From: Methylobacter tundripaludum SV96 | GTDB lineage: Bacteria; Pseudomonadota; Gammaproteobacteria; Methylococcales; Methylomonadaceae | NCBI RefSeq assembly: GCF_000190755.2 | Contig: NZ_JH109153.1 | Span: forward strand, 991,872-1,055,871 | Direction of reading: 5' to 3' | Length of the DNA: 64,000 nucleotides | In this document: one piece after another, positions 45,924-56,001 of the stretch | Layout: every line of letters starts with the position of its first letter | Numbering within the stretch: position 1 is the first letter of the stretch | Made by a program: the position numbers and the translations under genes | The notes under the pieces: generated by a model | Told to the model about the DNA's origin: nothing | Database searches by the model: none | Seen by the model: the letters and a program-made list of their open reading frames with translations, nothing else

Positions 45924-45948
45924 CATTCCCACTCGGTGCGTGGGAATG
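45924..45948. repeat. Small hairpin repeat
   Basis: CATTCCCAC at 45924-45932 pairs with GTGGGAATG at 45940-45948 around a 7-base loop. It shares the TTCCCACG motif with the outer end of the element at 41763. It lies 17 bases beyond the stop of the acyltransferase-hydrolase gene and has no T run. Confidence 0.6.
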
Positions 45949-45964
45949 AGCAATCCTAATGCTT

Positions 45965-48307
45965 TCAATCTTCGTGTTCTTCGTGCCTTCGTGGTGAATT
46001 AAAAATGTTAAACGTGACATTGTGTAGGGCGCTTAACTCGTTCAAAAAGTCATCAATCACACGCCAAGCGCCGCCGATATTTTCCATTAAAATACCGTGG
46101 CGCTGGGATTTAATGGCGTGGATTTGCTTATGTTTGGAACCGAGTTTAGCCATAAGGATCGGCGCGCCTTTGGGAGAGACAATAGGATCCTCATCACCAT
46201 ACATAATCAGCACAGGCAGGCTAATCTGCGGCAGCAATTCATCAAGCTGTGCGATTAACAGCCTCAGCTCATAAAGCGCCCTGACCGGCGTATTGCGATA
46301 GTTAATGCCGGGGTGTTCCGGTTCGTTATCAATAAACGGCTTTACGCCTTCAAAAGCCGAAACCCAAGCGACCAGCTTGTTGGTGCCATGCAGTAACGGC
46401 ACCAACATAAAAGCCGGATTAACGAACTTTAACGGCACCGAAACGGCAATAACGCCGATCATTTCAGGGTAGTGTTCAGTGGCCAGTTTTAACGCCAATG
46501 CGCCGCCCGTGGAAAAACCGACAACAAGAATACGCGAACAATGCACCTTGAGTATATTGAAACCCCGTTGCACGCAACGATACCAATCTTCCCAGCTCTG
46601 GTCGCGCAACGCATAAGGCGATGTGCCGTGGCCTTTCAGCCGAACACCCAATACCGTGTAACCTTGTTTAACCAGGTATTCACCATAAGCTCTTAATTCA
46701 GCGGGGCTGGCGAGCAATCCGTGAACCAGCAAAACGCCGAAGCCGTTGGCAAGTTCCGGCTGGATGAAAAAAGGCGAAGGATCGGCAACCGCCGCTTCTT
46801 CATAGCTGATGTCGCCAAACAAAGGTTTAGAGTAAGCCTGCTTTTCCCATGCCAAAGTGCGGCATTCATCTTCAAAATGCCAGGCGGCCAATTTGTCTTT
46901 ATCGGCATTTGAGCATTCGCCTATCGCATCAATCAGGGTATCGCGAACGGTATGCTGAGGCGCGGCTTCGTTGTTGTAAACAGCAATCGGATTTTCCAGG
47001 CGGATGGTGTCAAAGTCGGATTCGACACAAAGTTTGGGCAAAAACCGGTAGTAATTTTCATCCTCCTTGATCAGACCGGCGTCTTTTGCGACGCACATGA
47101 AATAATCGAAACGCTTGTTAGCCGCCTTAAACAGGTCGCTATAATCATCGGGATTAAGCAGGCTTCGATGCAGATGAATTACCGTGTTGTTTTGCAAGTG
47201 TTTGATAGCAATATACAAAATACTGTAAAACTTGTGTTTCTCGATATACATCCGTCCCTGACCGACGTAATGCATGATCAGCGTTGCCGCCAGATGACTT
47301 AAATTGATAGTAACATTGGCATAAATACCTTCCATGTATCGATCGCGGGAACATTGGGCATTTTTTATAAAATACGATCCCAGTAAACGCTGCCTCCAGT
47401 TTTTAGGCCTGGAATTCAGCGTAAAAACATCGTCTATCGTGTTAATTTCCGGAATAACCTTGTTCATCAGATAACGGGTTCGCCAACCCCAGGCCCCACA
47501 AGGATCGACAGGGTTACCCATGCGTATATCCATATCGGTATTCTTGAGCATAATATTGCCTTCAATCAGCAATTCCTCGGACTGCCGCAAACTCAGGCCA
47601 TTAGAAAACAGCTCAACGCTTTTAAACAACAGGTTTTCAGAGGAACGAATCGGATAAAAAGTAATATTGGCAGGAACCATCAGCGTCGGTTTATTCGCTA
47701 CGGCTATCAGCTGATCGATACTGTCGATTTGCAAAGCATCTTTCCATTGCCGAAGCAGCGCAACATCGTTTTGACTATGGGCGTGACGGATAGCCGCTTT
47801 AAAGGTTTCCAAGCCCTGCGCCAAAACAGCAGGCCCCGTGTGCAATTTGCGCCGGTTGCCGGTGACCCGTGAGTAAATGCTGTAATGACCGCGTTTGTCG
47901 ATAACCCGCCGGTCTTTTACCATGCCGCCTTCAGGAAAAATAATGACTTTACGACCGCGCAGAATATGCCCTGCCAGCAACGCAAACAGTCGGGCATGGT
48001 TGTGAGGAAAAACACCAACGTGTTTTAAATACCGCGACAGTACATTGTCTTCTTGAAAGAATTCCGCAGAGGCAATGGAACAACTGTAAGCCCCGGTTTT
48101 CTCGTAAATAAGAAACTGCGGTATGAACGTTTCAAACCGGGAAAAATGATTAAATAAAAAGATGTCGCCTTCCAAAACCTGTGGATCGGCGTGCAGATCA
48201 AGCTTGACGCTCAGCATGTTTTTGACGGCGTTAAACAACTTGACCGACCTGTTGTAGAGCTTGGTATCTATATCAGGCCAGTCATCGGGGTAAGGTGTTT
48301 TATTCAT
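45965..48307 (-). CDS. Fused glycerolipid acyltransferase and alpha/beta hydrolase
   Basis: A 780-residue protein with two enzyme parts. The N-terminal part (~40-350) has the PlsC/PlsB-type acyltransferase site NHFSRFE near residue 53 and FPEGGMV near residue 125. The C-terminal part (~525-765) is an alpha/beta hydrolase with GVLLVHGLLASPAELR (oxyanion), nucleophile Ser in VVGFSTGGALA, Asp in YGDEDPIVS and His in SQRHGILME. One half should put an acyl chain on a glycerol backbone and the other cleave an acyl ester or monoglyceride. It is placed next to the fad genes, suggesting lipid remodelling. The middle (~350-520) is unassigned. Confidence 0.8.
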   Translation of the reverse strand: MNKTPYPDDWPDIDTKLYNRSVKLFNAVKNMLSVKLDLHADPQVLEGDIFLFNHFSRFETFIPQFLIYEKTGAYSCSIASAEFFQEDNVLSRYLKHVGVFPHNHARLFALLAGHILRGRKVIIFPEGGMVKDRRVIDKRGHYSIYSRVTGNRRKLHTGPAVLAQGLETFKAAIRHAHSQNDVALLRQWKDALQIDSIDQLIAVANKPTLMVPANITFYPIRSSENLLFKSVELFSNGLSLRQSEELLIEGNIMLKNTDMDIRMGNPVDPCGAWGWRTRYLMNKVIPEINTIDDVFTLNSRPKNWRQRLLGSYFIKNAQCSRDRYMEGIYANVTINLSHLAATLIMHYVGQGRMYIEKHKFYSILYIAIKHLQNNTVIHLHRSLLNPDDYSDLFKAANKRFDYFMCVAKDAGLIKEDENYYRFLPKLCVESDFDTIRLENPIAVYNNEAAPQHTVRDTLIDAIGECSNADKDKLAAWHFEDECRTLAWEKQAYSKPLFGDISYEEAAVADPSPFFIQPELANGFGVLLVHGLLASPAELRAYGEYLVKQGYTVLGVRLKGHGTSPYALRDQSWEDWYRCVQRGFNILKVHCSRILVVGFSTGGALALKLATEHYPEMIGVIAVSVPLKFVNPAFMLVPLLHGTNKLVAWVSAFEGVKPFIDNEPEHPGINYRNTPVRALYELRLLIAQLDELLPQISLPVLIMYGDEDPIVSPKGAPILMAKLGSKHKQIHAIKSQRHGILMENIGGAWRVIDDFLNELSALHNVTFNIFNSPRRHEEHED

Positions 48308-48814
48308 GTCACCTTCTTTGTCTAAAGGTAGAAGTCTAGGAAATCACCATTGTGTCAAACTCACATTTTCAGTATAACCCGCTCTGAAAGCTATGGGGTA
48401 ACTGTAAAATTATCGGCCTGAGATTTTTTACCACTCTGCAAGCTAACCCGATGATACCCCTTATCTGTAGTGTTAGCTATATTGGAACGAGACGATATAT
48501 CTACTGAAAAAACTTAATAGATTGACTATAGGTCCACCGCTTTGGAGGTTGGCCCGGTGGCGATGAAGTCAACGCCGCATAGATTCCCTACCGCTTCCAA
48601 TCGTACCACCGACAACGCCGCGCAAACGCTGAAAATGGCTACGCTAAATACGCGTCAGTTTTTGCCACGTATTATCAACGTTATAGCTTACAATATCCCT
48701 TTGCCCTGTTCAGAATTATTTATCCAGGTTATACGAGTAAAATTTTTCTGTATTTAACGCAGATAACCTTCAACCGAAACAGACATAATTCATTAATTTT
48801 AATGAGGATTTTTT
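48308..48814. other. Gene-free stretch before the DUF917 gene
   Basis: These 507 bases divide the - strand lipid genes from the + strand DUF917 gene, so promoters for both should lie here. A GC-richer block at 48540-48670 has a 71-codon frame without ribosome site or known features. ATGAGGATTTTT just before 48815 provides a weak ribosome site. No RNA or repeat was recognised. Confidence 0.5.
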
Positions 48815-50128
48815 ATGCTTAATGATTTTAATAAAATTTCAATTCAAAAATCATCATTTGATAAAGACAAACCGATAAAAAAAGCGGGTGTAAATGACTA
48901 TAAAGTAAAAGATTTTGGCCCAGGCAATTATCAATTAACGAAAAAAGATATTAACTACATTGTCTATGGCGCATGCTTTTTAGCATCCGGCGGCGGCGGA
49001 TCAATTGGGTTGACCCTGCTTTTTATGGACAAAATGATTAACGATGTCGATGTTATGTATTATGTAAATCCTGATAACCTTGAAGCAAATAAAAACATAT
49101 CTCTTCTGGCGGTTTTAGGCTCTCCCGCTAAAATGCTTGAAGGTTTCGGGAAAACGGCTTCATTAAATGCTTTCTTGGAAATGGATAATTATCTAGCCCA
49201 ATCCGGCCAAGAACCCTTAGGCTATTTGATCCCCGTTGAAATGGGGGCAATGAATGCCTTAATCCCTTTTATAATTTCAGCTAAAAAGGGGATCGCAGTA
49301 ATTAATGGGGATCCCTGCGGCAGAGCAGTACCGGAATTGAGCATGACGCTTTTCAATATTAATAAGCTATCACTAAATCCTGTTATCTTGACTTCCGATA
49401 CAGACGAATCCGGACATTATCAAAAAATAATTGTACAGGTAAAAGATGCAGAGGATGCGGAGAATCAGGCACGGCGATTTGCCCAGTCACATAACAGCAC
49501 CGCTGGTTTAGCATGTTATCCAATGCAGGGCTCTGACTTAAATTGCTCAATTTTATCTAGCCAAAACCAAGCCAAATTCATTCAATGGACAGTGGGTGTT
49601 GCATGGAATTTAGGCCAGAACATGATTGAATCCAGAGATTATCATGAATTCCTGAAATTTCTGGGTAGCTTTTCACTAGCCAGTTATACATTATTTGAAG
49701 GCATAATCACCAATAAGGAAGAGAGAAAAATAAGCGGTTTTGAAGCTGGAAAAATCACGGTAACAAATGGAGATGAAACAATTTTCATCTATTATAAAAA
49801 TGAAAATCTATTAGCATGGAATGTAACAAGGAAATGCTATGCTGCTATGGGGCCTGATTCAATAAACTTTCTTGCCAGGAAAGACGCTCAACCATTCTCA
49901 AATACCGATATAAATAGTGATCCTGAAAAAAACCCTAAAAACATACCGTTAGAAACAGAGGTCGGTATTATCGGGCTGTGTGCTTATGAAAAATTGCAAA
50001 ATACTATACTTGTGAGCTTGTTTTTATCAAATATTCAAGAAACCTTGGCTGCGTTCCCTGAAGATCATGTACCTATTCCCGACAAATATATTCCACTGCC
50101 GGATTTAATGGCGTATTACAACGGATAA
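48815..50128 (+). CDS. DUF917-family protein
   Basis: A 437-residue protein. CFLASGGGGSIGLTLLFMDKM near residue 55, VEMGAMNALIPF and INGDPCGRAVPELSMTLFN are features of DUF917, also called the S-methyl thiohydantoin desulfurase domain. A few members act on thiohydantoins, but most have no known role. The N-terminal ~45 residues are Lys- and Asp-rich and unlike the family. The gene is clearly more AT-rich than its neighbours, stands alone and points away from both of them, which suggests acquisition by transfer. The reaction is not predicted. Confidence 0.75.
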   Translation: MLNDFNKISIQKSSFDKDKPIKKAGVNDYKVKDFGPGNYQLTKKDINYIVYGACFLASGGGGSIGLTLLFMDKMINDVDVMYYVNPDNLEANKNISLLAVLGSPAKMLEGFGKTASLNAFLEMDNYLAQSGQEPLGYLIPVEMGAMNALIPFIISAKKGIAVINGDPCGRAVPELSMTLFNINKLSLNPVILTSDTDESGHYQKIIVQVKDAEDAENQARRFAQSHNSTAGLACYPMQGSDLNCSILSSQNQAKFIQWTVGVAWNLGQNMIESRDYHEFLKFLGSFSLASYTLFEGIITNKEERKISGFEAGKITVTNGDETIFIYYKNENLLAWNVTRKCYAAMGPDSINFLARKDAQPFSNTDINSDPEKNPKNIPLETEVGIIGLCAYEKLQNTILVSLFLSNIQETLAAFPEDHVPIPDKYIPLPDLMAYYNG

Positions 50129-50457
50129 TGGAAATCTTTGCATTTTTAGATAATAACTTGTTAGGTAGCCAAGATCGCCCCTGTCTGGCTGCGTTTTTTG
50201 ATGAGGGGCAAACCGGTACTCTTTCACATTGAGTGATGGGTTTTCACATTAACCCTTTTAGAAAGGAGAAATAAAATGATCTATTAAGAACCTAACCCGT
50301 AAGGTGGATTCGCCGAAAGGCAATCCACCGCTCTACAAGTTACAAGCTATGCCTAACATATCACCCTAGGATTATTTTTAAAGCTTATTAAAAAGGGATT
50401 TTTGCTAGACCTCTAATTTATCCATGCTTCTATTCTCGTATGTATTACGTTCCTTAA
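50129..50457. other. Gap after the DUF917 gene
   Basis: A 329-base gap between two convergent genes. It holds the hairpin at 50303-50329 and an AGAAAGGAGAAA site at 50261-50272 that precedes ATG GATCTATTAAG-like sequence which stops within two codons. No gene is supported. Confidence 0.5.
50303..50329. repeat. Hairpin repeat with GAAA loop
   Basis: GGTGGATT at 50303-50310 pairs with AATCCACC at 50322-50329, and the inner CGCC pairs partly with GGC around GAAA. It is a familiar type of intergenic palindrome in proteobacteria. It lies between the convergent DUF917 and receptor genes and could stop or stabilise either transcript. Confidence 0.65.
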
Positions 50458-52469
50458 TTAAAATTTCAGGCTGACATGCCCAAAAAAGGATCTTTCGGTC
50501 ATTTGATAATCACCTATAAAATTCAAGCTGGCGGGAGCCGGATCGTAATAACGTTTATCAAATAAGTTGTAGACATTAAAACTGATGTCGACTTGCTTGC
50601 CAAACATGTTTTTCCCCAGTAAGCCCAGATCGAATAAGGCATATCCAGGCACATCCGGCCGTGTGTCGCCTAAATTGCGCAATGTACTGCCTTTGATAAG
50701 GACATGCGCAAAGCTACTCCAGGTATTATCGAAAGCCCACAAAGCTGTCAGGTTGGTCCGCTGCCGCGGCACATCCGCTAACTGCTGATTAAGCTGGACG
50801 CTATGCTGCAAGACATGATTGGCGCTTATATAAGAACCTTGCAGCTTGCCGCCAAAGTCATAACGCGTCTCCAATTCAACGCCCTCGGCAACTACGCTGC
50901 CATTATTGTCGTAACGCAAAAACGTTGTTTGCCCGAAAACTTGTGTGATAATTTGATTGATTGCAGAGTGATAATAGGTAGCCTGAGTCGTCAAGCCCGT
51001 CACAGGATGGGCGATAATGCCCGTTTCAAAAGTTTTAACCTGCTCCGGTTTAAGTGCTGGATTACCCAATAACACAGGATTGTTGATAGAACCAAGCTCA
51101 CCGAAAGAAGGTGCCCGATAAGCGGTGCCATAAGAAAATTTGAGTGAATAATTTTTAATAAACTCCCAGTTAAAGCCCATCCTGGGATTAAATGTGCCGC
51201 CAAAGTCGCTGTATCGGTCATAACGAGCACCCACGGTCATCCGTAAGTTTTTTAATGGATCCCACACATCTTCAATGTAAACGCCCCAACGTTGACGTGT
51301 TCTTGCTTCGGTACTAGGTAGCACCTGTGTCAGATGTGCCGGATCGGTTCCTGCTTGATCTATAAGGTTACCCTGCTGCTCTTTTGCATAAGAAAATCCC
51401 GCGATCACGGTTTGGGCATCATTGAGATGATAGTTAGCCTGAATTTCACCGCCGGTACGCGTATCCTGAAGCCCGAAACGGCTAAATTGAGCCGGTGCAA
51501 CCTGCCATAAATTATCATAACTAAAAAAATCGTGAAATAGCTGGGTATCTACCGTGAACTTATCTTGAATCTTCCAGGTCCGACTCAAGCGCAGGAAATA
51601 ATCGTTATAATCTTGTTGAGTCCTGTCATCGCTAAGAATAGATGTTGCTCCCAAAAATGTACCTGCTTTTTTATTGATATAACGCCCGTCCAGTTTAAAG
51701 TCCTGATACCCTAACTGCCATTCCAGGTCATAACGACCCTCAGTGAGTTGGCTTTTACCGGGCGCAGCGGAATTGAGACCTTGTACGCTCGAACTATCGG
51801 CGGGAATTGGCGAATTAATACCGTTGGTATCGGTAAAATTAAAATGCAACGCCGCTTCGGCGCTATTATGAAATTGCTTGCCCCAGGATGCCCGATATTG
51901 CTGGGTATCGAGCTACCCCAACCGGCTGAGGTATGCAGTCCATTCAAGTCCTTGGCGTTTTGGGTGATGATGTTGATAACGGCAAGGAAAGCATTAGCGC
52001 CGTATAAAGCCGAACCCGGACCACGCACCACTTCCACGCGCTTGATTGTATCAACCGGTAAATCATCGTAAACCCAAGCACTGCCGGCATTTTGCAGGTT
52101 ATGATCCAGCGGATGCCCGTTCAACATAATCTGCACTTTTTCGGACAGCGATGTTTTAACACCGCGCACCTCAATTTCACGTAACCCAATCTGATTTTGA
52201 GTAATACCGATCCCCGGAACCAAACGCAACACATCCAACAAATTACGTGCGCCGATATGTGCAATATCGTCCTGGGTAATGACGGTAGTTGTAGCAATAG
52301 TTTTGTCCACATGCTCTTCCATTTTCGAAGCCGTAACCACGACTTGCCTTTCGGCGGCAAGATACGCCAATTCCTTTTCCAGATCGTCATTCGGTGCTGA
52401 CGCGTCAGCAAAAGCACTCGAATTCAAGACCAAGGCGCCAACCAGTAGGGTGTATAAATATTTAATCAT
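50458..52469 (-). pseudogene. TonB-dependent outer-membrane receptor split by a frameshift
   Basis: Two overlapping frames together make one receptor of ~670 residues. The first (from the ATG at 52469) has a signal peptide, QVVVTASKMEEHVDKTIATTTVITQDDIAHIGARNLLDVLRLVPG and VEVVRGPGSALYGANAFLAVINI, the plug domain of BtuB/FepA-like receptors. The second carries the barrel (RMTVGARYDRYSDFGG, YGTAYRAPSFGELG, GYALFDLGLLGKNMF) and ends in a Phe-terminated strand (FFGHVSLKF). The frame changes near 51909-51914, where one missing C would restore GS-LDTQQYRASWGKQF. This is a true mutation or a sequencing error. Its start overlaps the binding-protein gene upstream (ATGA). Confidence 0.85.
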
Positions 52470-53401
52470 TTATTACACTCCACGATTTTATTAACCGAAT
52501 CCAGAGCGTCTTGATTGAAATTGAGCCGCAAGGCGTCGAGAGCGCATTTATTTAAAGTAACCGTTGAGCCCGCGGGGTTTTGCACCGTCCCCTCCGGCAC
52601 TTTATCCTTATCCACCATTAGAGCTAAACTTGCCGATTGTCGCCCAATCGTTGCAAGATCGGCAGAAATTGCCAAAACCGCGCCTTGTTCTATAAACACA
52701 TCGCTGTAGGCGTAAACCGGCTTTTTCCGTTGTTGCGCCGATTGAAAAATTTGCTGCACTGACGCTTTGCTGCTTAAAACAACCGGATCGGAAATAATCC
52801 AGAACATATCTATTTTCGGCAGCAATTCATTGAGCGCATCGCCGATTTCTTGCGCATCATTAATGGGCTGATTAATGATATTTATGCCTAAGGCTGAGGC
52901 ATCTTTTTTAATGGTTTCTACGTATTCGCGGCTGAATTTATCATTGTAGAGTAAGCCTATGTTTTTAATTGTTGGAAAGAAATAGCGTAACAACGATATT
53001 TCTTGCGCAGACGACAATTCATTGGCTACACCATAAGTTCCTTCGCCAATATCCAATCTTCGCCAATTAATAGCGGCTGAAAATAACAATTTCTTGTTAG
53101 AGGCAACATTACGCGCTAACGAATAAGCTTTGGTTCCAATGCAATAAATAAGCACAGGATTTTCTTGTTGGATAAGCTGTTTCAGCTCCGCTTCGGCATC
53201 GGCATGACTGTTTAAATTAAACTCAGTCCATTGATAAGCGTTTTGCTGCAAGACTTTTTTAAATTCAGAGGCGATTGTTCCATATCGAAAAACGGCATTA
53301 TCACTATTAACAATCAGCACCTTACTCGGCTGGGCAAAACCGGCGCTAACCCAAAAGACACTCAATAGGATTAAGACCTTACAAAATTCCATTATTTTCA
53401 T
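52466..53401 (-). CDS. ABC-type substrate-binding protein (ABC_sub_bind family)
   Basis: A 311-residue periplasmic binding protein with a signal peptide (~1-23, ending GFAQP). It has LIYCIGTKAYSLARNV, IKNIGLLYNDKFSREYVETIKKDASALGINI and AVLAISADLATIGRQSASLALM, as in the PF04392 family. Members often lie beside, or are used by, transporters of unknown or amino-acid-like ligands. No permease or ATPase gene lies in this window. The gene overlaps the receptor start by four bases, so the binding protein and the receptor are co-translated and probably serve one uptake or sensing route. Ligand unknown. Confidence 0.82.
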   Translation of the reverse strand: MKIMEFCKVLILLSVFWVSAGFAQPSKVLIVNSDNAVFRYGTIASEFKKVLQQNAYQWTEFNLNSHADAEAELKQLIQQENPVLIYCIGTKAYSLARNVASNKKLLFSAAINWRRLDIGEGTYGVANELSSAQEISLLRYFFPTIKNIGLLYNDKFSREYVETIKKDASALGINIINQPINDAQEIGDALNELLPKIDMFWIISDPVVLSSKASVQQIFQSAQQRKKPVYAYSDVFIEQGAVLAISADLATIGRQSASLALMVDKDKVPEGTVQNPAGSTVTLNKCALDALRLNFNQDALDSVNKIVECNK

Positions 53402-53447
53402 AGGGGGCTCCTGTCTTTATAAGACGCGCGGCGATTATTGAAGCATT

Positions 53448-54236
53448 TCATTGCATTGCCCTCCAGCCATCTATGCCCAGTAACTTTAAATTCTCTCCAC
53501 CGGCATCGGCTTCCGACATTTTTCGTAACACTTCCAGTAATTCCGCTTCTTGCCGCTCCGGCTTTTTCAATGTTGCCGCAACTAATAAATAATCCTTTTC
53601 GCTAAACCCCAAGCTATGTAATTCTCTAAATTGATTGGGATTAATCATCGCCAGCTTATCTAAACCGCTTTCTGCGGAAATGGCAGCACTCGCCATGCCA
53701 AAACCCACCGCCATAATCGCATCGATGTCTTTAGGCACAATGAGTATTTTGATGTCTTTAAGTAACGCTTCCTGCTCTTTGCCGAGTATTTGCTTCAATA
53801 CACTGTGAATGTATTCTTCACTTCCTGCACCTGCAACTACGGTATTCTTAAGCATACTGACATCGGCAATGTCTTTTTTCGTACTTAATACCTTCCTTTG
53901 CATGGTGTTGCCCTTTGACGTGCCGACCAAGGCTATTTTCAACGGCACATTTTTCTGCTGTAATGCCTTTAAATGCCAACTGGATAATAAATAAATATCG
54001 CCTTTTTTTTCCTTGATTACCGCTTCAAAATTTTCCCTGCTATCAAAAGGCTGGAAATAATAACCGCCATGGTTCACCAAATACGTATCAAAAGCTGTTT
54101 TTAACGTGGCAAAATTATTGATGTTTGTTTCCGGATTATAAAAATAGATAGTCGACCCTACATTGGAATAGGCAGACCAGTAACTTCCGGTAATAAATAC
54201 AGAAAAGATAAAAAAGACAGGCAAGATGCGTTTCAT
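53448..54236 (-). CDS. PhnD-like periplasmic binding protein
   Basis: A 262-residue protein with an N-terminal signal or anchor (MKRILPVFFIFSVFITG). A phosphate/phosphonate-binding (PhnD) fold is suggested by FATLKTAFDTYLVNHGGYYFQPF, DIYLLSSWHLKALQQKN and LKNTVVAGAGSEEYIHSVLKQILG. Such proteins bind oxyanions or small organic ligands, and in the absence of transporter genes some act in sensing. It is 46 bases upstream of the binding-protein/receptor pair on the same strand, so the three genes probably form one operon. The family call is moderate because motif conservation is low. Confidence 0.65.
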   Translation of the reverse strand: MKRILPVFFIFSVFITGSYWSAYSNVGSTIYFYNPETNINNFATLKTAFDTYLVNHGGYYFQPFDSRENFEAVIKEKKGDIYLLSSWHLKALQQKNVPLKIALVGTSKGNTMQRKVLSTKKDIADVSMLKNTVVAGAGSEEYIHSVLKQILGKEQEALLKDIKILIVPKDIDAIMAVGFGMASAAISAESGLDKLAMINPNQFRELHSLGFSEKDYLLVAATLKKPERQEAELLEVLRKMSEADAGGENLKLLGIDGWRAMQ

Positions 54237-54414
54237 TTCTAGTATATTTCGTTAAAACCGCACGTTAATACCAAGAAAGAAGCCTTTGGGGAGATCATTT
54301 ATTATTCTTTTAATTATAAGAAGTCGCAATAATAGCCTTTAAAGAAAAATAAAGCACCGTAAAAATACCACTAAATCCTCTTCCAATGAATCATTATCAC
54401 CGTCGCCTGGGAAC

Positions 54415-56001
54415 TCAAAAAAATATCGAACCGGATTGTTCGCAGTTCATATTTTTTTTGACGCACATCACAAATTCGTTATTTAAAGCAGTCTCATCCC
54501 AGCCCAGCGTTGTTGCAGTCATTTCGGCGAGAGACCGTAATTCGGACTGCGTCATTTTTGCCAGGATTAACAAGGGAATCCGCCGTCTGAGCAAATCTTC
54601 CAAATGAACGACCATTTCATTACCGGCACAAAACACCAAATCAGCGAGAATAAAAGGTAGCGAAGGCGTTATTCGCCTTGCCAACGCCGCATCCTGTTCG
54701 ATTAATTGAAAAATCATCGACACGCGTTTTGCATGTCGCCATATCAGCCATTGGGCGCTTTCTTTGTCTATGCCCAGTGTTACGGCTTCGGCCACAGCCG
54801 CCTTCGACCACAGCTGATAATCCTGATCAGGCAGCCACGGAAACGGCCTGCCGTTAGTTTTGCAGGGTTCACTGATACCTAAGTTTTCACAAAGCATATT
54901 GACTATTTGAGCTGCGTCTTCCCGCGCCGAAGTGATTTTTCCGCCGATGGAGGTCAAGAGGCCGTTATCAGCGACTTTCAGCTCCCAGTCGCGACTGACC
55001 GCAGACGGCGTAGTTTTTGAACTCTGTTTTAAAACGCGCAGTCCTGCATAACGGCCAATAATGTCGGCCTCAGTCCAGTTTACTTCAAGCACACGATTGG
55101 CTTCGGTCAGCAGATAATCGACTTCATCCGCTTCGACGCAAACCTGATCGACATCGCCGCTATAATCGGTATCGGTGGTGCCCAGCAGCGTCAGCCCGTA
55201 CCACGGAATCATGAAGAACACCCGCCCGTCCGCTTTCGCGGTCAGCAACAGCGCTTCATTGCCCAGCGCCTTGGGCAGGATTAAATGCACGCCCTTGGTT
55301 AGTCGGCATCCGCTTTCAGCCGTCCATTGACCGATGGTGTTAACGATTTGTCGGGCGTAAACGGCTGCTGTTTTGCCGTCGACCTTGTCTTGAACCTTAG
55401 CGCCGCAGACTTGTCCCTTATTCTCAATAAAACCGGTTACTTTGCAGTAATTCACGCACACCGCCCCGGCCGATAACGCACCATCGATCAATTCCAGAAC
55501 CAAGCGGGCATCGTCTGTTTGAGCGTCGGCATAGGTAAAACCGCCTGTTAACAATGTAGGATTGAGACAGGGAAAACGCTCCGCGAAGGCGTCCCGACTG
55601 AAATGACGATGAACTTGGTCGGAGCCAAGCGCTCCGGCCAGAAAATCATAAAGCATCAATCCGACTTTCAGGCGAATACTATTTAGTCGACTGTCCTTAA
55701 AAACCGGAATGCCAAAACGCAACGACCAGACGCGATGCGGAGCGACTTTCTTCAACATCTCGCGTTCGCGCAAGGCTTTTTTAACCAGTTTGAAATCCAG
55801 CGATTCCAGATAGCGCAGGCCGCCGTGTATCAGTTTGGTGGAAGCGGATGAGGTTCCCGAGGCCCAGTCGCCCTGATCAATGATCGCGACCTTGAGACCT
55901 CGCAAAGCGGCATCATACGCCGTCCAGGCGCCGTAAATTCCGCCGCCGCAAATCAGCACATCAAAATACTGATCGGCCAGTTGGACAAAATCCCGTTTCA
56001 C
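54415..56001 (-). CDS. glpD: Aerobic glycerol-3-phosphate dehydrogenase
   Basis: A 528-residue FAD enzyme of family length. The FAD motif VLICGGGIYGAWTAYDAALRG is near residue 15. GTSSASTKLIHGGLRYLE and PWYGLTLLGTTDTDY are GlpD signatures, and AGLRVL and GGKITSAREDAA follow. The C-terminal ~130 residues form the usual cap. It oxidises glycerol-3-phosphate to dihydroxyacetone phosphate at the inner membrane, giving electrons to quinone. It overlaps the stop of the phosphodiesterase gene (ATGA at 55998), so glycerol-3-phosphate released by that enzyme is probably its substrate. Confidence 0.92.
   Translation of the reverse strand: MKRDFVQLADQYFDVLICGGGIYGAWTAYDAALRGLKVAIIDQGDWASGTSSASTKLIHGGLRYLESLDFKLVKKALREREMLKKVAPHRVWSLRFGIPVFKDSRLNSIRLKVGLMLYDFLAGALGSDQVHRHFSRDAFAERFPCLNPTLLTGGFTYADAQTDDARLVLELIDGALSAGAVCVNYCKVTGFIENKGQVCGAKVQDKVDGKTAAVYARQIVNTIGQWTAESGCRLTKGVHLILPKALGNEALLLTAKADGRVFFMIPWYGLTLLGTTDTDYSGDVDQVCVEADEVDYLLTEANRVLEVNWTEADIIGRYAGLRVLKQSSKTTPSAVSRDWELKVADNGLLTSIGGKITSAREDAAQIVNMLCENLGISEPCKTNGRPFPWLPDQDYQLWSKAAVAEAVTLGIDKESAQWLIWRHAKRVSMIFQLIEQDAALARRITPSLPFILADLVFCAGNEMVVHLEDLLRRRIPLLILAKMTQSELRSLAEMTATTLGWDETALNNEFVMCVKKNMNCEQSGSIFF

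Noticed and set aside
48542-48757. 71-codon + strand frame in the gap before the DUF917 gene
   Set aside because: No ribosome site or family resemblance; composition is that of intergenic sequence.
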